This document shows positions 1 through 5,457 of a stretch of 6,540 bases of DNA, piece after piece; the first letter of the stretch is position 1, and each line of letters starts with the position of its first letter. This DNA comes from an uncultured Oscillospiraceae bacterium. Lineage in GTDB: Bacteria > Bacillota > Clostridia > UBA1212 > SIG427. The position numbers and the translations under genes were made by a program. The stretch spans positions 1-6,540 of the forward strand of contig CABQMV010000108.1 of the NCBI GenBank assembly GCA_902465325.1, read 5' to 3'. The notes below the pieces were generated by a model. That model was not told where the DNA came from, did no database searches, and worked only from the letters and a program-made list of their open reading frames with translations.

Positions 1-67
1 GCCCGCCAGACCTTCAGAAGTAATCAAAAAGGGCTCCTTTGTGGTTACTTCTGAAGGTCTGGCGGGC
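1..67. repeat. Perfect 23-bp inverted repeat with 21-base spacer at the window edge
   Basis: Bases 1-23 are the exact reverse complement of bases 45-67, separated by 21 bases. Pairing stops at 24/44. The outer end of the left arm coincides with base 1 of the window. Both arms lie inside the mreC reading frame. The right arm encodes a good MreC segment (TSEGLAG), whereas the left arm encodes residues unlike MreC. There is no T-run as in a terminator. The simplest reading is a fold-back or chimeric sequence end; a genuine intragenic hairpin is possible but less likely. Confidence 0.9.
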
Positions 68-484
68 GTAGTGCAGACAGCCGGTCCCATCTCATCTAAA
101 GTGATATCCATTGTAGATGAACAGAATAAAATTATTGCCAGGACTCTTGAAAACAATGAAATGCTTCGGGTAACCGGTACATATGACGATGGCGGCTCTT
201 ACCTTCGGGTTGACAGAATCCTGGAGGATTCTGAAATCCATATAGGAGATACGCTTGTGACCTCCAACAGCGGTGCGATCTACCCGTATGGAATTAAAAT
301 TGGAACCATAACTGAAATAGGAGTCAGTGAAACCAGCGGTATGAGGTATGCCATTGCCGAGCCTGCTGTGAATTTGCGGACCGTGAGCAGAGTATTTGTC
401 ATGACTCCAAAAAAAGATGCCAGTGATATTCTGAATACCCCTGAGTCATCGGAGAACACGGGAGAGCCTTCTGATGGAGAATGA
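2..484 (+). CDS. mreC: MreC, rod shape-determining protein, C-terminal part (5' end outside window)
   Basis: This is the C-terminal part of MreC, the bitopic membrane protein whose extracellular beta-rich domain scaffolds the elongation complex and contacts PBP2. The reading frame is open from base 2, so the start and the N-terminal membrane helix and coiled coil lie upstream; 160 residues are visible. Recognisable MreC pieces are the V-V-T-S-E-G-L-A-G-V-V turn near residues 14-24, the G-D-T-L-V-T-S-N-S-G-A-I-Y-P-Y-G-I-K-I-G segment in the second half, and the closing strand ending R-V-F-V-M-T-P. A hydrophilic acidic tail of about 24 residues follows. Its last codons overlap mreD by 11 bases, which suggests translational coupling. 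The first seven or so codons (PARPSEV) do not resemble MreC, where a G-S-x-D-G-I-like stretch is expected before K-K-G; they fall in the left arm of a perfect inverted repeat and may be artefactual. Identity rests on this pattern plus the neighbouring mreD and mrdA. Confidence 0.9.
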   Translation, partial: PARPSEVIKKGSFVVTSEGLAGVVQTAGPISSKVISIVDEQNKIIARTLENNEMLRVTGTYDDGGSYLRVDRILEDSEIHIGDTLVTSNSGAIYPYGIKIGTITEIGVSETSGMRYAIAEPAVNLRTVSRVFVMTPKKDASDILNTPESSENTGEPSDGE

Positions 485-1079
485 AAAGAGAGCTATGGGC
501 TATGTTGAAATATACAGGGCGCCGAGACATTTAAAATACGACCATACAAAGCCGGGCGGCGCTGTTCAGATTATTTACTGTATTTTTTCTGTTTTGCTGC
601 TGCTTTTTCTTCAGCATGGCTTTTTTTCTATGGGAAGCTTTCAGATCAACGGGCAGTCACCGAATCTGGTTTTGGTGTTTATATACCTGGTTTCGGTAAA
701 ATGCAAACCCCGGCGGGCTGTTTTGTTGGGCTTACTGTCCGGACTGGCCCTGGATATTTTTTATGGCAGGTATGTGGGCCTGTATGCAATTTTACTGATG
801 TATACAGCCTTGGCAGCGGCTCTGCTGTCTGATAAACTTTTGAATTCCAAGTGGAGAATTGTGGCGGCAGGGATTCCTTTATTTCTTTTGTTTAGAGTGA
901 CGGAGAGCTTTGCCGGAAGGCTGCTGAGCCTGGCTCTGGGAGGTGGCACCTGCCTCTATACAGACTATATACGGCATTTTACAGGCGCCGTTCTGCCTTG
1001 CGTTTTATTTAACGAGCTTTGCTTGGCAGCTATGATTTTTCCTGTATATGCGCTATGGAGGCGCTGCAGTCCCCATTGA
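474..1079 (+). CDS. mreD: MreD, rod shape-determining membrane protein
   Basis: MreD is a small polytopic inner-membrane protein that works with MreC, MreB, RodA and PBP2 in lateral wall synthesis. The 201-residue product has a hydrophilic N-terminus of about 30 residues, then hydrophobic segments near residues 31-51, 63-77, 83-97, 100-118, 128-142 and 171-194, giving about six membrane spans. The G-L-L-S-G-L-A-L-D-I-F-Y-G-R-Y-V-G-L-Y-A stretch at 86-105 is the most characteristic MreD signature, with its conserved Gly-x3-Asp pattern. The ATG at 474 is preceded by GGAGAG at 461-466 with 7 bases of spacing and overlaps the end of mreC. A second in-frame ATG at 495 would shorten the protein by seven residues and cannot be excluded. 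Family members are often 160-180 residues, so the extra length is mainly the N-terminal tail. The stop is 19 bases before the mrdA start, consistent with one transcript. Confidence 0.9.
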   Translation: MENEKRAMGYVEIYRAPRHLKYDHTKPGGAVQIIYCIFSVLLLLFLQHGFFSMGSFQINGQSPNLVLVFIYLVSVKCKPRRAVLLGLLSGLALDIFYGRYVGLYAILLMYTALAAALLSDKLLNSKWRIVAAGIPLFLLFRVTESFAGRLLSLALGGGTCLYTDYIRHFTGAVLPCVLFNELCLAAMIFPVYALWRRCSPH

Positions 1080-1080
1080 C

Positions 1081-1089
1081 GGGGAGGAG
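1081..1089 (+). promoter_or_regulatory. Ribosome binding site that fixes the mrdA start
   Basis: GGGGAGGAG lies 9 bases before the ATG at 1099. This strong Shine-Dalgarno sequence favours 1099 over the upstream in-frame ATG at 1048, which lies inside mreD and would add 17 residues lacking membrane-anchor character. Confidence 0.85.
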
Positions 1090-1098
1090 ATACGTATT

Positions 1099-3228
1099 AT
1101 GAAGAAACTTATTACAAATCGGTATTTTTATATCAGTCTTGCTGTATTAGCCTGTATGTTTATGGTATCCCTGAAGCTTTACCGGCTTCAGATTGTAAAC
1201 GGTCAGGCCTATGAGGAGAAGGTACAGACTAAAAATCAGGCGGCTATTACTCTGGATGCCAGACGGGGAAATATTTATGACAGAAACGGTGTTTTGCTGG
1301 CCGGCAGCCGGACTGCATATAAGCTGCAGATGACCTATGTAAACAGGCCTCAGGCAGAAAGGGATGCCATGTACCTGTCTCTGCTGGAGCTCTTAGAGAG
1401 CAACGGCGATTCCTATGAGAACCAATTGGCTCCCTATATCAATTCCGCTCTGCAGTGGGGGACGGCGCTTACAGGAGAGGAAAACGCCAACAAGCGTACT
1501 GCCTGGATCAAGACCGTTGTAAAGGAGAAAGAGGATCAGGAAAAGCTGAGCAGCCCCAGGGAAGTATTTGAGTACTTGCGAAATACGGTATTTGAGATCG
1601 ACAGCTCTTATTCGGAGGAGGAAGCCTACAAGATCATGGTAATCCGGTATGCCACCAGGCTTAACGGCCTGAGTACTCTGACGCCCATGACACTGTCGGA
1701 CGATATTTCCGAAGAATCTATGCGCGCTATTGAGACAGGGTATCTTTCCTTTCCCGGCGTATATACCGATATCACATACAAACGGGAATATTACTATCAG
1801 GAGCTTACTGCCCATATCGTAGGCTATATCAGAAACATTGACGAGGAGGAATATGAGCTCCTCAAGGATCAGGGATACCGCCATACCGATTTGATAGGAA
1901 AAATTGGAATTGAAAAGGCCTGTGAATCTGTATTGAGAGGACAGGACGGCTATCGGAAGGTATACTATGACCCGGAAACGGAGACGGTAAGGACATCAGA
2001 GACAGTAGAGGCGATTCCAGGGGATGACGTGTATCTTACAATAGATATTCAGTACCAGAAGGTGGCCTATGATGCGATTATTGCCAATATTAACAACACC
2101 AAGGCTATGAAAAATCCGGCGGATACCAACTACGGAGATGCCTGCGCAGGCTGCGTTGTCATGGAGGATGCGCAGACCGGTGCTCTGCTGGCTATGGCCA
2201 ACTATCCGTCTTATAACAACAGCTGGTTTATTGCTCCTTCTTCCGATAAAGAAGCCCAGGCGGCAATTGAAAATATGTTCAGTGATCCCAATTCCCCGGG
2301 ACTGAATCGGGCCACCCAGGGTCTGTATCCGGTAGGATCCACCTTTAAGCCTGTCAGCGCCATAGCGGCGCTGGAAACAAAGCGCATATCCGGCCGGTGG
2401 CAGCAGGAGACCTGTACCGGTGTACTGCTGCTGGAGGGGCTGGAGCATAAATGTCTGGGACAGCACGGGACAATTACCATGGATACGGCTTTTACTGTTT
2501 CCTGCAACTCCTATTTTCAGCAGCTGGCTCTGACCGAGGGAGTGGGAGTGGAGAATCTGGACCGGTACGCAAAGCTCCTGGGCCTGGGCGAGAAAACGGG
2601 AATTGAGATTGGTGAATACGCCGGGTACCGGAGCAACCGGGAGACAATGGCTCTGAAGGAAACGGACAAGACGCACGTATGGGGAATGTCTGATACAGCC
2701 CAAACCGCTATTGGACAGCTGTATACCCAGTTCACTCCTCTGCAGCTCTGTAATTATGCGGCCGCTTTGGGAAACGGCGGCTATCGAAATCAGCCCACGC
2801 TGATTTATAAAACCGTGTCGGCTAATGGAACGGTAACGGAGAATCAGTACAGCAGCCAAGTGAAGCTGGATATCAGTGATGAGACGCTGGCGATAGTGAA
2901 AGAGGGCATGAAATCGGTAGTGGATACCAAAAGTACTGCTTCCAATGTGGCTTTTTCTAAATTTCAGCCGGGTTTTGTAGCGGCCAAGACAGGATCTCCT
3001 CAGACCGGTATGGAGGCCTTGGGACAGAGTTCACATTCAGCAGTTATCTGCTACGCGCCGGCAGACAAGCCTGAGGTAGCGGTTTCAGTTTTTGTAGAGC
3101 ATGGTGCCTGGGGAAGAAATTCTCTTCCTACGGCGGCGGCCATGCTGGAGACTTATTTTGGAATCTCTGATGGGAACAGTGATCAGTCGGAGGTTTTTCA
3201 GCAGACAGAAAACATGCCGCCGGACTGA
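1099..3228 (+). CDS. mrdA: Penicillin-binding protein 2, elongation-specific class B transpeptidase
   Basis: This is a monofunctional DD-transpeptidase that crosslinks peptidoglycan during side-wall elongation, paired with the glycosyltransferase RodA (not in this window) and held by MreC/MreD. The 709-residue protein starts with a short cytoplasmic tail and one membrane anchor near residues 9-27. The PBP dimer/pedestal domain follows, with R55-R-G-N-I-Y-D-R-N-G64 and the D-L-I-G-K-I-G-I-E-K-A segment at 264-274. The transpeptidase domain carries all three active-site motifs: S414-T-F-K417 with the acylated serine, S468-C-N470, and K630-T-G-S633. The order and spacing are those of an active enzyme. 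A polar tail of about 30 residues ends the protein. Its position directly after mreC and mreD separates it from the division enzyme FtsI. The start was chosen from the strong ribosome binding site at 1081-1089. No frameshift or missing residue is seen. The symbol could equally be given as pbpA. Confidence 0.93.
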   Translation: MKKLITNRYFYISLAVLACMFMVSLKLYRLQIVNGQAYEEKVQTKNQAAITLDARRGNIYDRNGVLLAGSRTAYKLQMTYVNRPQAERDAMYLSLLELLESNGDSYENQLAPYINSALQWGTALTGEENANKRTAWIKTVVKEKEDQEKLSSPREVFEYLRNTVFEIDSSYSEEEAYKIMVIRYATRLNGLSTLTPMTLSDDISEESMRAIETGYLSFPGVYTDITYKREYYYQELTAHIVGYIRNIDEEEYELLKDQGYRHTDLIGKIGIEKACESVLRGQDGYRKVYYDPETETVRTSETVEAIPGDDVYLTIDIQYQKVAYDAIIANINNTKAMKNPADTNYGDACAGCVVMEDAQTGALLAMANYPSYNNSWFIAPSSDKEAQAAIENMFSDPNSPGLNRATQGLYPVGSTFKPVSAIAALETKRISGRWQQETCTGVLLLEGLEHKCLGQHGTITMDTAFTVSCNSYFQQLALTEGVGVENLDRYAKLLGLGEKTGIEIGEYAGYRSNRETMALKETDKTHVWGMSDTAQTAIGQLYTQFTPLQLCNYAAALGNGGYRNQPTLIYKTVSANGTVTENQYSSQVKLDISDETLAIVKEGMKSVVDTKSTASNVAFSKFQPGFVAAKTGSPQTGMEALGQSSHSAVICYAPADKPEVAVSVFVEHGAWGRNSLPTAAAMLETYFGISDGNSDQSEVFQQTENMPPD

Positions 3229-3299
3229 CCTATTTCTAAAATAAAACAAAGAGAGTGCCATTTGAATGCAGCCTGTAAGTACTCTGATGGGCTTTCTCC

Positions 3300-3308
3300 T
3301 GATATAAA
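3300..3308 (+). promoter_or_regulatory. Possible extended -10 promoter element before the minD-like gene
   Basis: TGATATAAA matches the extended -10 pattern TGn-TATAAT at eight of nine positions, and a start site would fall around 3314-3316, just before the ribosome binding site. No good -35 hexamer sits at the usual distance (3280-3285 reads TACTCT). The approximately 100-base gap after mrdA makes a separate promoter plausible, but in AT-rich DNA such a match can arise by chance. Confidence 0.3.
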
Positions 3309-3315
3309 TTTTTTT

Positions 3316-3322
3316 GAGGGGG
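3316..3322 (+). promoter_or_regulatory. Ribosome binding site that decides the minD-like start
   Basis: GAGGGGG ends 7 bases before the ATG at 3330. The other in-frame ATG at 3324 would be only one base away, too close for initiation. The protein therefore most likely begins M-S-E-V-I-G, which also matches the usual MinD N-terminus. Confidence 0.8.
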
Positions 3323-3329
3323 AATGAAG

Positions 3330-4181
3330 ATGAGTGAAGTAATTGGAATTGTTTCCGGTAAAGGAGGCGTAGGGAAGACTACCTGTCTTTGCTGTCTGGG
3401 AGTAGCTCTGGCAGAATTGGGTCAAAAGGTGGCTCTGGTAGATTTAAATACGGGACACGGGGACCTAGAATTCCTTTTTGGGATGGAAGCGAATGCTTTG
3501 TATAACATTTCTCATATTTACTCCGGTATGTGCCGGATTGAGCAGGTTTTGCTGCGGGACAGGCGATTTGGGCAGCTGGCTATTTTGCCTGCCGGCAGCG
3601 GAGGACGGGAAATCAGTCCGGATCCGGATATTCTGGGAGAACTGTGCGGCGTACTGAGAAAGAAATATGATACTGTGCTCCTGGACTGCCCCGCCGGAAC
3701 GGGAGAGAGCTTTAAAGCGGCGGCTCTGTGGACAGACCGCTTATTTTTGGTAACAGATCCATCCCTCCTTTCCGTAAAGGCCTGCCTTTATTTGACGTCT
3801 TTTTTAGAAAGTGCGGGGATTGAGGAGGGGGAGCTGCTGGTTAACCGAGTCTTGCCGGACCGGGAGAAGTCAGGGGGACGGCTGGCCGCCGATACCATAT
3901 CTTCTATATTAAAGCTTCCGCTTTTGGGCGCTATTCCCGAAGATGACAGTATATTAACTGCACAGTACAAAGGGATGCCGGGCGCTGTGGACGTACATAC
4001 CCCAGCAGGTGACGCCTTTTGCAGATTGGGAATGCGGCTCACAGGGCAGACGCCCTCCGGGGAGAAAAACGGCAGCATAAAGCTTTCGGCCTCCCGGCAG
4101 CTTCCGAGGCGAAGAGGCGAATCTGCGGCTGTAATGGGAGCAAATCGCTTAAAATGGATGACAGCCCTTTTAAATGTCTAA
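3330..4181 (+). CDS. Divergent MinD-like ParA/MinD-family ATPase with Asn in place of switch I Asp
   Basis: MinD is a membrane-cycling ATPase that recruits MinC to block FtsZ rings away from midcell. The 283-residue product keeps the deviant Walker A S9-G-K-G-G-V-G-K-T-T18 with signature Lys11, the Walker B-like L-L-D-C-P-A-G at 117-123, a MinD-like I-P-E-D-D-S-I-L at 202-209, and L-P-A at 86-88. The segment Y-N-I-x6-G at 58-67 also fits MinD. In switch I, V-D38-L-N40 replaces the V-I-D-x-D of MinD, so the family's second Asp (Asp40 in E. coli MinD) is Asn. The V-R-D-x-D-R segment reads V-K-A-C-L-Y at 149-154. After an Arg-rich polar linker (about 241-270), N272-R-L-K-W-M-T-A-L-L-N-V283 could form the amphipathic membrane-targeting helix. 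No minC precedes it and no minE follows. It is certainly MinD/ParA family and by context probably a MinD descendant; whether it does Min-system work is open, so no symbol is given. Confidence 0.85.
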   Translation: MSEVIGIVSGKGGVGKTTCLCCLGVALAELGQKVALVDLNTGHGDLEFLFGMEANALYNISHIYSGMCRIEQVLLRDRRFGQLAILPAGSGGREISPDPDILGELCGVLRKKYDTVLLDCPAGTGESFKAAALWTDRLFLVTDPSLLSVKACLYLTSFLESAGIEEGELLVNRVLPDREKSGGRLAADTISSILKLPLLGAIPEDDSILTAQYKGMPGAVDVHTPAGDAFCRLGMRLTGQTPSGEKNGSIKLSASRQLPRRRGESAAVMGANRLKWMTALLNV

Positions 4182-4196
4182 GGATTGTGGTACAAT
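4169..4196 (+). promoter_or_regulatory. Candidate sigma-A promoter for the deacetylase-like gene
   Basis: TTTAAA at 4169-4174 (four of six matches to TTGACA), a 16-base spacer, and the extended -10 TGG-TACAAT at 4188-4196 make a reasonable housekeeping promoter overlapping the end of the minD-like gene. The expected start near 4203 gives a leader of about 40 bases. A 13-base palindrome, ATTGTGGTACAAT (5-base arms, 3-base centre, 4184-4196), covers the -10 and could be an operator or chance. The promoter may serve the last three genes. Confidence 0.45.
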
Positions 4197-4243
4197 AGCA
4201 CAGGAAATACAACACTGTAAAACAATGGAGTAGATGCGGCATT

Positions 4244-5140
4244 ATGAGAAAGAGTCAGATTATATCTTTAGTAATATTATTGGCATTGGTTACAGCAACC
4301 ATCTGGATAGCAGCTCTTTACGACGGAGGCACCCCTGAGATCAAGCCTACTGACAGCCCGTCAGCCACGGGAGAGCCTGTGGGCACGGAGACCCCGCCGG
4401 CACCCACTGTTTCCGTTACCGATGAAGAGATTTCCCAGTTGCCTACCGACACCATTACCTGGAGTCCGGGCTTTAGCGATGGCGCGCTGAATATCAGCCT
4501 GGAGAGTTCCCTGCTAGAGAAAATGGCTGAATACGGCTGTATCTATGATGGGTCTTCTTTCGGCCAGGAGGCTGCCTATATCACCTTTGACGTAGGATAT
4601 GGGGACGAGCAGGACGTAAAGGATCTGGAGGCGGCTCTGGACGCTTTGCAGAAGACAAATATAAAAGCAATCTTTTTTGTAACGGACCAGTTTTTTACAG
4701 GAAGCAATGTAGAGGCGGTTGTAAAGCGTATGGCAGGTGAAGGCCATCTTCTGGGAAACCGGGGGAAGATTGTAGAAGACAACAACATGTCTTTGCTGAC
4801 CGTGGAGGAATATAAAAATGCGTTGAGAACCGTAGAAAACGGTTATAAAGCAATTATGGGACAGGATGCGGTTATGAAGTATTTCCGCCCAATGGGCGGT
4901 AAATTCAGCATCAGAGACCTGGCGATAGCCAAGCAGATGGGGTATACAACAGTGCTCTGGACTTCTCTGTATGCTATGGAGAGCCTGGATGGGCTCAATA
5001 GCAGAGTGACCTCTGAGCTGCAGAAAAACTCAATTTTTTCTGTGATGTCTTATTCCATAGCGGGAGATGCTTCTGCTCTGGAGCAGGCGCTCCTTACAGC
5101 CTCGTCAAAATATGCCATTAAACAGCTTGGCCAGCAATAG
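4244..5140 (+). CDS. Membrane-anchored NodB/PdaA-like polysaccharide deacetylase homologue, probably inactive
   Basis: The 298-residue product has an uncleaved signal anchor near residues 5-26, a Pro/Thr/Glu-rich linker at about 29-60, and a NodB-type domain from about 110 to the end. It would face the outside of the membrane. Family landmarks are clear: I-T-F-D116-V-G-Y, I-F-F-V-T near 144-148, G-E-G-H168-L-L-G-N, Y-F-R215-P-M-G-G and V-L-W239. The order best matches PdaA-like peptidoglycan or delta-lactam deacetylases. The residues for chemistry are gone. The second Asp/Asn of the TFDD/TFDN motif is V117. The two zinc histidines of the N-H-S/T-x-x-H motif are R173 and V177. The D-W after W239 is M245-E246. 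The L-L-L-H motif reads S-V-M, with M268 at the histidine. It is thus likely a non-enzymatic glycan-binding or scaffold protein. GGAG at 4227-4230 is 13 bases before the ATG, a long spacing suggesting modest translation. Confidence 0.8.
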   Translation: MRKSQIISLVILLALVTATIWIAALYDGGTPEIKPTDSPSATGEPVGTETPPAPTVSVTDEEISQLPTDTITWSPGFSDGALNISLESSLLEKMAEYGCIYDGSSFGQEAAYITFDVGYGDEQDVKDLEAALDALQKTNIKAIFFVTDQFFTGSNVEAVVKRMAGEGHLLGNRGKIVEDNNMSLLTVEEYKNALRTVENGYKAIMGQDAVMKYFRPMGGKFSIRDLAIAKQMGYTTVLWTSLYAMESLDGLNSRVTSELQKNSIFSVMSYSIAGDASALEQALLTASSKYAIKQLGQQ

Positions 5141-5144
5141 CAGC

Positions 5145-5153
5145 AGGAAAGGA
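5145..5153 (+). promoter_or_regulatory. Ribosome binding site that decides the ACT protein start
   Basis: AGGAAAGGA ends 8 bases before the ATG at 5162. A GTG at 5156 in the same frame is only two bases away from it, so 5162 is the likelier start, giving M-E-K-A-V-L-T-V. Confidence 0.65.
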
Positions 5154-5161
5154 AAGTGAAT

Positions 5162-5434
5162 ATGGAAAAGGCAGTTCTCACTGTGATTGGATCCGATAAA
5201 GTGGGTATTATTGCAGCTGTGAGTAAGATATTCGCAGAGTGCAATGTGAATATATTGGATTTAAGTCAGACGATTATGCAAAATATTTTTACTATGATTA
5301 TGTTGGTTGATGTAGCGGGGGCTACGGTTCCGTTTGATAAACTGAGCCAGGAGATTTCCCGTCTGGGCGCGTCTATGGAGCTTACCATGCAGCTGCAGCA
5401 CGAATCTATTTTTGATTCCATGCATCAGATCTGA
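5162..5434 (+). CDS. ACT domain-containing protein, UPF0237 type
   Basis: This 90-residue protein is essentially one ACT domain, the small fold that binds amino acids or related ligands and usually dimerises. The beta-1 strand A4-V-L-T-V-I-G-S-D-K-V-G-I-I (to residue 17) is typical, with the ligand-site glycine region G10-S-D-K-V-G15. Next come a helix near 16-26, the strand N28-V-N-I-L-D-L-S-Q near 28-36, and M45-I-M-L-V-D50; a second helix follows around 57-69. No catalytic or DNA-binding domain is attached. Proteins of this size with this start are classed as UPF0237 and are somewhat like the glycine cleavage regulator GcvR. The gene sits 21 bases after the deacetylase-like gene and 23 bases before a UPF0210 gene. 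That ACT/UPF0210 pairing recurs in Firmicutes, so the ACT protein may sense a ligand for its partner. The ligand is unknown. Confidence 0.85.
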   Translation: MEKAVLTVIGSDKVGIIAAVSKIFAECNVNILDLSQTIMQNIFTMIMLVDVAGATVPFDKLSQEISRLGASMELTMQLQHESIFDSMHQI

Positions 5435-5445
5435 CAAAATACATA

Positions 5446-5450
5446 AGGAG
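5446..5450 (+). promoter_or_regulatory. Ribosome binding site supporting a GTG start
   Basis: AGGAG lies 7 bases before the GTG at 5458. No ATG near this position gives a product with the family N-terminus; the first in-frame ATG, at 5497, would remove 13 residues and has a poorer upstream context. Confidence 0.8.
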
Positions 5451-5457
5451 AAACACA

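Noticed and set aside
41..484. mreC as a complete short gene starting at the GTG at 41
   Set aside because: The frame is open from base 2, the product would lack the membrane anchor and coiled coil of MreC, and no ribosome binding site precedes 41. It is a gene cut by the window edge.
1048..1098. Upstream in-frame ATG at 1048 as the PBP2 start
   Set aside because: It lies inside mreD, and the strong GGGGAGGAG points to the ATG at 1099, which gives a normal short cytoplasmic tail.
1996..2859. Long reverse-strand open frame of 287 codons
   Set aside because: It lies wholly opposite the PBP2 transpeptidase domain with all three active-site motifs. Its translation shows no family features, so it is a shadow.
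3251..3315. Intrinsic terminator after PBP2
   Set aside because: The stem is imperfect, the loop is 25 bases, and the T-run begins 11 bases after the stem instead of directly at its base.
3229..3327. Small open frame between PBP2 and the minD-like gene, or a minC remnant
   Set aside because: It is about 32 codons, has only a weak TTG start without a clear ribosome binding site, and nothing in it resembles MinC.
4828..4844. Short inverted repeat AACCGT-N5-ACGGTT inside the deacetylase-like gene
   Set aside because: Six-base arms within coding sequence, no T-run or partner sites; expected by chance in a window of this size.
4244..5140. Frameshift or sequencing error as the reason for missing deacetylase residues
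   Set aside because: Conserved family residues appear in the same frame on both sides of every changed motif, so these are substitutions rather than frame changes.
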